Assembly (NCBI RefSeq): GCF_900111565.1
Contig: NZ_FOIK01000008.1
Coordinates: forward strand, 1 to 64,000
DNA length: 64,000 nt
Reading direction: 5' to 3'
Origin: Paenibacillus sp. NFR01
GTDB lineage: Bacteria > Bacillota > Bacilli > Paenibacillales > Paenibacillaceae
A model generated the notes under the pieces. That model searched no databases. It saw only the letters and a program-made list of their open reading frames with translations, and was not told the DNA's origin. Position numbers and translations under genes: made by a program. Shown in pieces: positions 7,674 to 16,142 of the stretch. Within the stretch, counting starts at the first letter, position 1. Every line of letters begins with the position of its first letter.

Positions 7674-9242
7674 TCAATTTGATCCAGCCGGTGTTCCAAT
7701 AACTACAGTATAATTGGTAAATTGCTTAATCGTGTAATTCCCGTTTTGCGGCAGCGGATCGCTGTTCGCGATAACATATGTATTCCCCGGCAAGTAATCC
7801 GCCTTCCCGAAAACATACCTGCCGAAAGATGAAACCTGCTGAAAGGCATCTCCGGGGTTTCGGTAGTTCACGGTCTCCAGAAAATCATGCGGATTGATCT
7901 TTTCATAAAAAAGCACATAGATGTAAGGCATATTCACGGAATCCGTTACATAAATGCTGCCGCTGCTCGCCTCCGAAGCGTAACGAATCGCATCTCCGAA
8001 GGATTCATAAAAGGCGGGGCCGAGCACCTGGGGCGTCTGCCGGAAATAAGCATTCGTAAACAGCAGAAACATCAGCCCGAAGAGCACGGCAAAGGCAATG
8101 CCTGCAGGTTTTAATTGACGGTAAATCCAGAAGAAGCCCACGGCAACCAATGCGATTAAAGGGTAAAACAAAATATTAATGCGGTTAATATTCACATCGG
8201 TTATAAAAGCCATCAATACGGCAATCAGCAGCCATAAAGGGATAACGGCATAACGCGCACCTTCATGTCTCCTGCTCCAACAATCCTGCAGCATCACGAT
8301 CAGACCAAGCACGGCCAATGGCAGTGCAAGCGGATAGGCAAATCCGTAAGGCGAAATCGAGTTCCAGGGCAAACCGTCGCTGCCGCTGATCATCAATTGG
8401 ATAAACACATGGAATTTGTCCCACGCCGTTCCCAGCAGGTTCCCGCTGAAAATGGAAGACACCGCCTCCACGCGCGGCATGGTCAGCCGGGGGATGGAGA
8501 ACAGCGGCGTCGCCAGAGTCTTCCATCCGTAATGATTGATTACTATAAATAATAATATGGGAAGGGCCAGCAATACAAATAGTCCGGCATTCCACAGGGA
8601 GGAACGCACACGCGGCGCTTTTCCATAATAAAGCAGCGCCAAAGCGCCAACCGCAAACAGCGGCACAAAAAAATAAGAGGTCCCGTAAGCATATAGCGAT
8701 AACGCAAGCAGCGCAGTAAAACCGTATAGCCACCCCGGGGAGTCAAATGCACGAATCAGGAAATATACCGCAATCAAGATGATGGTCGGATACAGATTGG
8801 ATTCGAGCGCCCAACGCGACATCATGATATGCCACGGATTGATGGCGATGAAGAACATCGCGGCAACTCCCGCAGTTTTATCCGAATACAAACGTTTCAT
8901 TATTAAATAGAAGAAAAGCATGCCGATCAGCCCCATTACAACGCTAAGCGCCCGTACCGACAATGGCGTCAAACCGAACAAAAGCAGAAATGGCATTGCA
9001 AGATATGCATACAGCGCATTTTGCCCGCTGCCCCAGGCAATCAAATGAACGGGCAGATGAACGCCGTTGCGGTCGATCCCGTAATGAAGAATGGCATAGG
9101 CATCATAGCCGACGGAAGCTTCATCCTGATTCAGACCGGGAGGAAGCGAATGGATATACCATACCCGCACGAGAGCGCCGACCATAAACAGCAGCAGCTG
9201 CCAGCGATTGTCCCTCAGCCTCTGACTCCAGAGCCTTTTCAT
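7674..9242 (-). CDS. PMT/ArnT-like GT-C glycosyltransferase
   Basis: A 522-residue polytopic membrane protein with about ten segments. The first external loop carries LNQDEASVGYDAY, the acidic motif typical of PMT/ArnT (GT39/GT83) enzymes that use polyprenyl-linked sugars. The soluble C-terminal part (~400-520) is beta-rich. The ATG at 9242 is chosen over the in-frame GTG at 9248 because AGAGGTG lies 8 nt before it. It heads the minus-strand glycosylation run, 19 bp before the 1272-residue fusion. Confidence 0.83.
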   Translation of the reverse strand: MKRLWSQRLRDNRWQLLLFMVGALVRVWYIHSLPPGLNQDEASVGYDAYAILHYGIDRNGVHLPVHLIAWGSGQNALYAYLAMPFLLLFGLTPLSVRALSVVMGLIGMLFFYLIMKRLYSDKTAGVAAMFFIAINPWHIMMSRWALESNLYPTIILIAVYFLIRAFDSPGWLYGFTALLALSLYAYGTSYFFVPLFAVGALALLYYGKAPRVRSSLWNAGLFVLLALPILLFIVINHYGWKTLATPLFSIPRLTMPRVEAVSSIFSGNLLGTAWDKFHVFIQLMISGSDGLPWNSISPYGFAYPLALPLAVLGLIVMLQDCWSRRHEGARYAVIPLWLLIAVLMAFITDVNINRINILFYPLIALVAVGFFWIYRQLKPAGIAFAVLFGLMFLLFTNAYFRQTPQVLGPAFYESFGDAIRYASEASSGSIYVTDSVNMPYIYVLFYEKINPHDFLETVNYRNPGDAFQQVSSFGRYVFGKADYLPGNTYVIANSDPLPQNGNYTIKQFTNYTVVIGTPAGSN

Positions 9243-9288
9243 TTTCACGTCACCTCTTCAAACAATATAATTCATTCGCCGGAGCATG

Positions 9289-9316
9289 AAAAGGCCCCTT
9301 CCTAATGGAAGGAGCC
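9289..9316 (-). terminator. Terminator after the purine permease gene
   Basis: GGCTCCTTCC-ATTA-GGAAGGGGCC hairpin on the minus strand followed by TTTT. It ends the NCS2 permease transcript just before the glycosyltransferase genes. Confidence 0.85.
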
Positions 9317-9338
9317 TGATTTCTGAAGCAAAGCCGGA

Positions 9339-10739
9339 TTAGCCTTGGCTGCCGATCAATACATAACGCAGAATGATCAGAACTGCCAGAACCCACATCA
9401 TCCAGTGGATGTTGTATTTTTTCTTGCCCGCCAGGTTGGCTACGCCAGCCAGGATGACATAAGTGACGATCCCGAAGGAGATACCGTTAGCAATGTTGTA
9501 AGTAAACGGCATGATGGCGAAAGTCAGGAACGCAGGAATTGCCAATACCATGTCTTGGAAATCAATTTCGCGGATCGATTGAGCCATCAGTACGCCGACG
9601 ATAATCAACGCGGCAGCAGTAGCGGAGCCCGGAATCAGCGCAGCAACCGGAGCCAGGAACAAGGCGAGCAGGAAGCAGACGCCGGTTGTTACTGCAGTCA
9701 GACCTGTGCGGCCGCCTTCGGCAACGCCAGCGGCGCTTTCTACATAAGCAGTCGTTGTGGAAGTACCCAGTACCGCACCGCCGGCAACGGCAACGGCATC
9801 GACGAACATGGCTTTGCCGACGCGTTTTTTGCCTTCTTCGGCATTTTTCATAATGCCTGCGCGTTCAGCTGTACCTACCAGGGTACCGAAGGTATCAAAC
9901 AGTTCTACGAACGTAAAGGTTGCGATTGCGGAAACGATACCGGTGTGCATGATGCCGTCCCAGTCGAAGTCCCAGAAGTTCAGTTGCGTAAAGTCAGGAA
10001 CCCAAGGCGTTTGCGGGTTGTTCAGGGAGCTGAAGTCCACGGCGCCCATCAGGATCGCTACAACCGTTGTGCCGAGAATCCCGAAAAGAATGGCGCCTTT
10101 CACGCGGAGTACCATAAGAATGCCGATCAAGAGCAGGCCGATAATGGCAAGCTGCACGCTGGTGTTGTCCAGGCTGCCCATATGAATAACCGTTTCGAAG
10201 GAGAGCACGTCGGTAAATTTGTTGGCAGCGATGTCATTGCCGGCTTCAACGCCGATTGTCATCAGTCCGCTGTTCTTGAGGCCGATGATGGTAATGAACA
10301 AGCCGATACCCACGGTAATCGCATGCTTCAAGCTGTCAGGAATGGCCGTCAGCAAGATTTGCCGGATTTGAGTCACTGTCAGCAAAATGAAGATCAGACC
10401 GGAAATAAAGACCGCGGTCAAACCCATTTGCCAGGTAAAGTGGTTCTCGGACGTGGCGGACGACAACACGACGGAAGCAAAGTAAGCGTTCAAGCCCATG
10501 CCGGGAGCCAGTGCTACCGGGAAGTTAATGAACAAGCCCATCGCGATGGTGAAAATGCCCGCTGCCAGCGCCGTAGCCAAAAATACGGAGTACCAGCCCA
10601 TGTCGATCCGGCCGAATGCAGTCAATGTGCCCGGGTTCACCGACAGAATGTAGGCCATTGCCATAAACGTGGTCAAGCCGGCCATGATCTCGGTGCGTAC
10701 GGTCGTACCGTTTTCTTTCAACTTGAAAAAGCGATTCAA
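9339..10739 (-). CDS. NCS2-family purine permease (PbuG/AzgA type)
   Basis: A 466-residue polytopic transporter with the AzgA/PbuG N-terminus (RTEIMAGLTTFMAMAYIL-type) and about 12-14 membrane segments. Members import hypoxanthine, guanine or adenine by proton symport. The guanine-type riboswitch and intrinsic terminator in its leader mean it should be shut off when guanine or hypoxanthine is plentiful, supporting a PbuG-like role. The ATG is preceded by AGGGGGAG. It is transcribed alone. Confidence 0.92.
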   Translation of the reverse strand: MNRFFKLKENGTTVRTEIMAGLTTFMAMAYILSVNPGTLTAFGRIDMGWYSVFLATALAAGIFTIAMGLFINFPVALAPGMGLNAYFASVVLSSATSENHFTWQMGLTAVFISGLIFILLTVTQIRQILLTAIPDSLKHAITVGIGLFITIIGLKNSGLMTIGVEAGNDIAANKFTDVLSFETVIHMGSLDNTSVQLAIIGLLLIGILMVLRVKGAILFGILGTTVVAILMGAVDFSSLNNPQTPWVPDFTQLNFWDFDWDGIMHTGIVSAIATFTFVELFDTFGTLVGTAERAGIMKNAEEGKKRVGKAMFVDAVAVAGGAVLGTSTTTAYVESAAGVAEGGRTGLTAVTTGVCFLLALFLAPVAALIPGSATAAALIIVGVLMAQSIREIDFQDMVLAIPAFLTFAIMPFTYNIANGISFGIVTYVILAGVANLAGKKKYNIHWMMWVLAVLIILRYVLIGSQG

Positions 10740-10784
10740 ACTGTTCTCCCCCTAAGGTGTTTGTTATGTTTCGTACAGCCATAT

Positions 10785-10815
10785 AAAAAAGCCGGCATCT
10801 TGGAAAGACACCGGC
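10785..10815 (-). terminator. Riboswitch-controlled attenuator of the purine permease
   Basis: Minus strand GCCGGTGTC, 7-nt loop, GATGCCGGC, then TTTTTT. The 5' arm with the preceding GCGGGC can instead pair with GACATGCCCGC just downstream of aptamer P1, giving an antiterminator. This predicts an OFF switch when purine is bound. Confidence 0.88.
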
Positions 10816-10879
10816 CCGCAAAGAACATGTCTCCCTGCACTTACGGCAAAAAGCCGGAAGCGAAAGCGGGCATGTCCTT

Positions 10880-10948
10880 AAATCGTAGCCAGGTCATTAC
10901 GGTGACCTCGTAGAGACTTCCAGGCCAATTCCCGGAATTATACGAATC
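10880..10948 (-). promoter_or_regulatory. Purine riboswitch aptamer, guanine type
   Basis: The minus strand shows P1 TCGTA/TACGA, the TATAAT junction, P2/P3 hairpins (P3 AGGTCA-CCGTAA-TGACCT), the J2/3 sequence GTCTCTACG and J3/1 GGCTACG. The nucleotide equivalent to position 74 is C, which selects guanine/hypoxanthine over adenine. The preceding base, usually A73, is G here. Confidence 0.95.
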
Positions 10949-10972
10949 AAATATGCTGTTCAACGCTTTTTC

Positions 10973-11002
10973 ATTTTAGAGTTACATGACATCTCTTGTC
11001 AA
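10973..11002 (-). promoter_or_regulatory. SigA promoter of the purine permease
   Basis: Minus strand consensus TTGACA (10997-11002), 18-nt spacer, TAAAAT (10973-10978), about 25 nt before the aptamer. Confidence 0.8.
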
Positions 11003-11249
11003 TGGTAAATACGAACATTTCACGTTAGCTTTTTCGAATCGTTCGTAAATCGTCCATTTTTCCGCACTGAACGGCCATTACTCCTTTTATCACCCCTTAA
11101 AAAACCTCTTTTCATTAGCATTTGTCCCACAATATGTAAATTTATAATCCGGTGCAGCCTGCCGAGCCGGAAGGTATAAATAGTATGAACGCAGCGCCGA
11201 TAATAAGAGGTAGACTGCAATTTTGTTATAAATTGGATGGGGGATGTAA

Positions 11250-11947
11250 ATGTACTTACTAAGGAAGACCACGGCAATCGCGCTCGTCCTGCTTATGTCG
11301 GCGATGTCCTGACAGGTTTGGCTTCGGCGGCGGACTCCAAGAGACTGTCTGTTGAGGTGATCAGCGATTCTGCAACCTTGGCGGCCGGAAAAAGCGTGCT
11401 TGTGAGCGTCAAAATCTCCAATATCCCCGCCCGGGGCTCCGTTCGGCCAAAATTTCCGTAAGCTACGATGAAAATGTATTTACGACAGAGGGCAACATCC
11501 GGTTTGATAAGGCGCTCGGAAAATCGGTATGGAGAGACGACACCCTCTTCATCCCGTCCGAAACGTTACCCGCAGCGGAGTACAAGATTGCAAATCCGTT
11601 TCCCGAGGACATGAATCCCGCCGATGGCCGGCAGGAAGTCGTTCTGTCTATCGCTTCAACCGTGAACAAGCCGATCCGCCCGGCCAATGAGGCCTTTGTC
11701 GCCTTTTACCTGACGGTAAAAAACGAGCTTGCCGCCAAGGATACGGCCATACATATCGCATCTTCCGGTACCCTGCTGGAGGATTCCGCGGGAAACGCCA
11801 TCACGGATTACGGCACCACATCCGCGAATCTTTATGCCAGCGATCCAAAGATTGTAACTAGCCATGCAATTTGCGCCAAACGGTACGCGCAACCTGCTTC
11901 CCGAGGTTGCCGGGCAATCCTTATATCTGATCGACAAACTGAATTAA
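11250..11947 (+). pseudogene. Secreted cohesin-like domain protein, broken by three frameshifts
   Basis: Four frame segments join into one plausible protein. ATG 11250 (after GGGGG) encodes a signal peptide (MYLLRKTTAIALVLLMSAMS) that stops at 11310, where adding one C restores SLTGLASAADS. The next frame runs RLSVEVISDS...VSVKISNIP to a GC run near 11430. The third frame continues ISVSYDENVF...SGTLLEDSAGNA to about 11858. The last frame gives FAPNGTRNLLPEV...LIDKLN and TAA at 11945-11947. The pattern of beta-strands (VSVKISNIP...ISVSYDENVF...AFYLTVK) resembles cohesin-type or related adhesion folds. The gene ends right before a terminator, as an intact gene would. Single-base assembly errors cannot be excluded. 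Confidence 0.75.
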
Positions 11948-11965
11948 GAGTCCTTGCGAACTTAC

Positions 11966-12012
11966 AAAAAAAGCGGGGCTGCCCAAGATCATCTTGGACG
12001 GCCCCGCTTTTA
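11966..12012. terminator. Bidirectional terminator between the pseudogene and guaA
   Basis: Long inverted repeat AAAGCGGGGC...GCCCCGCTTT (11970-12009) with a second inner arm CCAAGAT/ATCTTGG. It has A-rich left and T-rich right flanks, so it serves both the plus-strand pseudogene and minus-strand guaA. Confidence 0.9.
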
Positions 12013-12040
12013 TAATTCATGAGGATGCTGCATATTAGCT

Positions 12041-13579
12041 CTATTCCCACTCGATCGTAGCCGGCGGCTTCGAGGTAATGTCGTACACGACACGGTTGAC
12101 GTTGTCGACTTCGTTGACGATGCGGACCGAAATCTTCTCCAGCACATCCCACGGAATGCGGGCCCAGTCGGCGGTCATGCCGTCGATCGAGGTTACGGCG
12201 CGGATGCCTACAGTGTAGGAGTAGGTACGCTCGTCGCCCATGACGCCGACGCTCTTCATGTTCGGCAGCGCCGTGAAGTACTGCCAGATCTCCCGGTCGA
12301 GCCCGGCTTTGGCAATCTCTTCGCGCAGAATGTAGTCGGATTCGCGGACGATCTCCAGCTTGTCCTCCGTCACTTCGCCCAGTACGCGGATCGCCAGACC
12401 CGGACCCGGGAATGGTTGGCGCCAGACGATGGCATGCGGCAGCCCCAGCTCTTCGCCCAGTTTGCGCACTTCATCCTTGAAGAGCGTGTTCAGCGGCTCG
12501 ATCAGGCTGAATTTCATGTCTTCCGGCAGACCGCCGACATTATGATGCGACTTGATCGTCTGGGCCGTCGCCGTGCCGCTCTCCACGATATCCGTGTACA
12601 GCGTGCCTTGCGCCAGGAACGAGAAGTCGCCCAGCTTGGCCGATTCTTCGTCAAAGCAATAGATAAACTCGTTGCCGATGATTTTACGTTTTTGTTCCGG
12701 ATCGGAGACGCCGGCCAGCTTGCCGAGGAACCGTTCGCGGGCATCGATCTTCACGACATGCATATCGAACTTGCCGACAAAGGTTTCCATGACGCTTTCG
12801 GCTTCGCCTTTGCGCAGCAGGCCATGGTCAATAAACATACAAGTCAGCTGGTTACCGATCGCCTTGTGGATCAGCTTGGCAACAACCGAGGAATCCACCC
12901 CGCCGCTCAGCGCGCACAGCACATTGCGGTCGCCGACCTTCTCGCGGATCTCCTTCACGGCATCCTCAATAAACGATTCCATCGTCCAGTTGCCTTCGCA
13001 GCCGCAAATCTCGTACAGGAAGTTCGAGATCATGTCATTTCCGTTGACCGAATGGCGCACTTCCGGATGGAATTGAACCGCATGGAAATTCCGCTCTCTG
13101 TGGCTCATTGCTGCAATCGGTGCGCTTTCGGTGCCGGCATCCAGGACAAAGCCCTGCGGAAGCACAACGACATGGTCGCCGTGGCTCATCCATACCGTCT
13201 GGCTGCTCTCCAGCCCCGTAGCCAATACCGCGCCTTCGACGAAATCGACGTCGGCTTTGCCGTACTCCCGTTTGGCGGCGCGTTCCACCTTGCCTCCAAG
13301 CTGCTGGGCCATAAGCTGCATCCCGTAGCAGATCCCGAAGATCGGCAGACCCAGATCATACACCGCCGGGTCCACATGCGGCGCATCCTCGGCATACACA
13401 CTGCTCGGTCCTCCGGAGAATACAATCCCCTTCGGCGATAGTGCCTTAATCTTCTCAATCGGCGTATTGTATGGCAACAGCTCGCTGTATACGCCCAAAT
13501 CGCGAATTCTCCGGGCAATCAGCTGATTGTATTGGCCCCCAAAGTCGAGTACAACAATGATTTCACTTGGCTTGTTCAT
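12041..13579 (-). CDS. guaA: GMP synthase (glutamine-hydrolysing)
   Basis: A 512-residue enzyme converting XMP, glutamine and ATP to GMP. The N-terminal class I glutamine amidotransferase domain (~1-190) has Cys84 in FGICYGMQ and His in QFHPEV. The ATP pyrophosphatase domain (~200-395) has the P-loop LSGGVDSS. The C-terminal dimerisation domain ends KPPATIEWE, as is universal in the family. Length is normal. It starts with ATG after AGGGAGG and has its own promoter; no riboswitch is seen in its short leader. Together with the purine permease it makes a loose purine neighbourhood. Confidence 0.98.
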   Translation of the reverse strand: MNKPSEIIVVLDFGGQYNQLIARRIRDLGVYSELLPYNTPIEKIKALSPKGIVFSGGPSSVYAEDAPHVDPAVYDLGLPIFGICYGMQLMAQQLGGKVERAAKREYGKADVDFVEGAVLATGLESSQTVWMSHGDHVVVLPQGFVLDAGTESAPIAAMSHRERNFHAVQFHPEVRHSVNGNDMISNFLYEICGCEGNWTMESFIEDAVKEIREKVGDRNVLCALSGGVDSSVVAKLIHKAIGNQLTCMFIDHGLLRKGEAESVMETFVGKFDMHVVKIDARERFLGKLAGVSDPEQKRKIIGNEFIYCFDEESAKLGDFSFLAQGTLYTDIVESGTATAQTIKSHHNVGGLPEDMKFSLIEPLNTLFKDEVRKLGEELGLPHAIVWRQPFPGPGLAIRVLGEVTEDKLEIVRESDYILREEIAKAGLDREIWQYFTALPNMKSVGVMGDERTYSYTVGIRAVTSIDGMTADWARIPWDVLEKISVRIVNEVDNVNRVVYDITSKPPATIEWE

Positions 13580-13606
13580 TACGCGCCTCCCTTAATTATT
13601 GGATTC

Positions 13607-13636
13607 ATTATACTCATGAGCAATTCGCACCGTCAA
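13607..13636 (-). promoter_or_regulatory. SigA promoter of guaA
   Basis: Minus strand TTGACG (13631-13636), 18-nt spacer, TATAAT (13607-13612), ~28 nt before the guaA start. Confidence 0.75.
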
Positions 13637-13720
13637 GGAAAGGGAAACACTTGGAGGCGATTCGAAAAATCGCAGCGCTTACGCGGCGAAAAATGTAAAA
13701 AAGTCCGCCGTACATAGACA

Positions 13721-13754
13721 ATCGTCCTCCAGTTCAGGCGAGCCGGAGGACGAT
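13721..13754 (-). repeat. Inverted repeat across the TgpA-like stop codon
   Basis: ATCGTCCTCC (13721-13730) and its perfect complement GGAGGACGAT (13745-13754) flank the stop codon at 13734. There is no immediate U-tract (TTTTTT comes about 18 nt later), so it may be a 3'-end stabilising hairpin or weak terminator. Confidence 0.5.
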
Positions 13755-16142
13755 ATATAAGCAGCGGCGGATAAATGCCGCGGAAGGGTCCGCAGCGGAC
13801 ACAGCGCCGGTTGTACGCTGTGGAGGAGACAGCGGCCAGCCGGAGGGGCCGCGCGGCGGCGGATGCCCCGCCCCGCCGCTTCCGCCGTACGCCAGCGTCT
13901 CCCACTGGCGTACAAACCCCATCGCCGCGCCGCGCAGCGCGGCGTCGTCGGTGGCCAGGGAGCGGGCGTACTCCCTGGCCGTAACCCCGGGCGGCGGCGC
14001 CCCGAAGCGCGCCGTCAGCCCATGCCAGGCCAGGGCGGCGGCGCGCAGCTGCCGCCCGCGGCCCGCGCTGCCGCCGCGCAGCAGCGCCGGCAGCAGTGCC
14101 AGCGCCCGCCGCCAGCGCCAGGCGGCGGCAAGCCCCAGCGCCGCCAGCGCAGGCGGCGCGGGAGGCCCGCCCGCCTGCGGCAGGGCGGGCAGCGGTGCGT
14201 CCGCGCCGGGATGCGCGGACGGTTCCGGTTCCGCGGCGAGCCCCGCCGCGGAATCCGGGGCCGCAGCCAGCGCCGCTGCGGCCGGCCCGGCGGGCGTCGG
14301 GTCAAACGGCACCCAGCCCGCCCCGGGGAAGTACACCTCCACCCAGGCATGGGCGTCGCCTTCGGTGACGGCAACCCGCTGCGGCATGGAATCCGGCACC
14401 GGCGTGCCCGGCGCGTATCCCTGCACGTAGCGTGCGGGAATTCCGCCGGCCCGCAGCAGCACGGTCATCGCCGTGGCAAAATGCACGCAGTAGCCCTGTT
14501 TGGTCACAAACAGGAAATCGTCGGCAAAGTCGGCGCCGTCCGGAGGGATCCGGGTATCCAGCGTATAGGTATACCCCCGCTGAAGGTAAGCCATTACCGC
14601 TTCCGCTGCGTCGTAGCGGCTCGGAGCAGCTTCGACCAGCGAGGCGGCCAGCATTTTAACCCGCGCCGGCAGCGTTCCGGGTAGCTGCAGATCGCGATCA
14701 GCCACCTCCGCGGGATCAGCCCCCGTCAAGGTCCGCAGCCGGTCAGGCCGGCGCTCCGGCAGTACGGACTCCACGGTGTACCCGGTAATGCCAGCGTCGC
14801 GGGCCGACGTCTCCGGCAGGTAATACGCGCCGTCTCCTCGCGTGAGCACATAACCAAGCCGGCTGCCGTCCGCCAGATCGATCTGCCGGATATCCAGCAC
14901 GATTCCCGCATGGAACAGCGGAAAGCCGCCTGCGGACGGCACAGCCAGCTCGATCCGCTGAACCAGCGTCCGGCCGCTCCCGGTCAACGCTCTTCCAGGA
15001 GCTGCCGCAGGCAGACTCGTCAGATTTTGCGGCTTGGGCTCCGTCTCTTCTCCTGCCCAGCGGCGGCCGTCATATACGGCGGCGCTGTCGCCGCGCCAGT
15101 ATACCCGCTCGGGGGTAACCGCAGTGAACACCGGCCTGTTCCCGGGCTTAAGCGGAGCGCCCATTTCCTGGCCGACGCCGCCATATCCGGTAGTGCCGGC
15201 AATGGCGCCGGATGCAGGTTCGGCTGCAGCAGAATAGCTTTCGCCCGCCCTCGCTTCGGCAAAATCCCGCCACTCTTCCAGCGTCTTGCGGATGGAGACC
15301 GGCTTTGCCTCCTGCGGGGCGTGCACGGCTCCCCCGGCCCAGACGGCGCCGGAGAGAACGGCAGCCAGGCCGAGTCCCGCCGCCGTCCACCGGCCGTAGG
15401 GCAGCGCAAAGCTGCGGGTACGCTCGGCAAGCCGCAGCAGACGGCTTTGCGCCAGCAGCCAGACGATAAAGCCGAGCACCGGCGGAATATCCCCGGTGAC
15501 GTCGATTTGAAAAAACAGATCCAGCGCCAGCAAATACACCAGCGTACAAACCGCAAACAGCGCCGCGCTGCCCCGCAGCAGCGCGAGCTGCTGGACCGAG
15601 CAGACCAGCAGCCCCCAGCCCAGGGCCAACAGCAGCAAACGGCTGTCTTCGCTTAAAGCCGAGGTCTGCAAAAAAACAAGCGACCGGGCATCTCCGGCCA
15701 CATGGGCGATGTGGCTATACCATCCGCCCGGCCCTTCCGGCGTGGCGCAAAGACGCTGCCACGCCAGCACTATCAGGAACAGCCTGCCCGAAACGTTGAT
15801 ACTTCCGGGCAACCGGAAGCTTCCGGTAAGCAGCAATGCCAAAGCCAGCAGCAGCAAATGTTCCAGCATGGCTTTTGCGGTCGCCGTCCCGGCAAACCGG
15901 TGCAGCGGGAGCAGCCATTCCGCGAATAGACCGGCAATGGGGAGCGAGAACAGCAGACGAAAATACAAAGGGGCCGGAGGAATGATCGTCTCCTGCCCCT
16001 TCGTCCGCTCCGCAGCCGCCGATGTTTCCGCAATCGGAATTCTTCCGTTCCCGGAGCCGTCGTCCAGTCGCCAACTGGTCCCAGCCCCTGCGGAAGCTAC
16101 CGGCAGAGGTTTAGCGAACTTTCGGCGTTTCCGCGGACTCAT
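13734..16142 (-). CDS. TgpA-like membrane transglutaminase (DUF3488/TGase/DUF4129)
   Basis: An 802-residue protein. Cytoplasmic basic N-terminus, six or so membrane segments (~75-270), a large extracytoplasmic part with a transglutaminase core (~520-620: QGYCVHFATAM with Cys, DAHAWVEVYF with His, WVPFDPTP with Asp), an alanine/proline-rich linker, one more membrane segment and a C-terminal helical tail. The ATG at 16142 is preferred over the open frame up to 16271 because AGGAGAGG precedes it; it overlaps the DUF58 gene by 32 bp. The family is linked to cell-envelope maintenance, but the substrate is unknown. GC content is very high in the linker (about 13.9-14.3 kb). Confidence 0.85.
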   Translation of the reverse strand: MSPRKRRKFAKPLPVASAGAGTSWRLDDGSGNGRIPIAETSAAAERTKGQETIIPPAPLYFRLLFSLPIAGLFAEWLLPLHRFAGTATAKAMLEHLLLLALALLLTGSFRLPGSINVSGRLFLIVLAWQRLCATPEGPGGWYSHIAHVAGDARSLVFLQTSALSEDSRLLLLALGWGLLVCSVQQLALLRGSAALFAVCTLVYLLALDLFFQIDVTGDIPPVLGFIVWLLAQSRLLRLAERTRSFALPYGRWTAAGLGLAAVLSGAVWAGGAVHAPQEAKPVSIRKTLEEWRDFAEARAGESYSAAAEPASGAIAGTTGYGGVGQEMGAPLKPGNRPVFTAVTPERVYWRGDSAAVYDGRRWAGEETEPKPQNLTSLPAAAPGRALTGSGRTLVQRIELAVPSAGGFPLFHAGIVLDIRQIDLADGSRLGYVLTRGDGAYYLPETSARDAGITGYTVESVLPERRPDRLRTLTGADPAEVADRDLQLPGTLPARVKMLAASLVEAAPSRYDAAEAVMAYLQRGYTYTLDTRIPPDGADFADDFLFVTKQGYCVHFATAMTVLLRAGGIPARYVQGYAPGTPVPDSMPQRVAVTEGDAHAWVEVYFPGAGWVPFDPTPAGPAAAALAAAPDSAAGLAAEPEPSAHPGADAPLPALPQAGGPPAPPALAALGLAAAWRWRRALALLPALLRGGSAGRGRQLRAAALAWHGLTARFGAPPPGVTAREYARSLATDDAALRGAAMGFVRQWETLAYGGSGGAGHPPPRGPSGWPLSPPQRTTGAVSAADPSAAFIRRCLYIVLRLA

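Noticed and set aside
11020..11277. 85-codon open frame on the minus strand upstream of the purine permease promoter
   Set aside because: Overlaps the pseudogene start and the permease promoter, lacks a ribosome binding site and shows no domain.
12416..13441. 341-codon open frame on the plus strand
   Set aside because: Antisense to guaA, no start signal, shadow composition.
13860..14340. Very GC-rich stretch as a sign of horizontal transfer
   Set aside because: It encodes the Ala/Pro-rich linker of the TgpA-like protein; similar GC peaks occur in other linker regions (mutY, SOD fusion), so amino-acid composition explains it.
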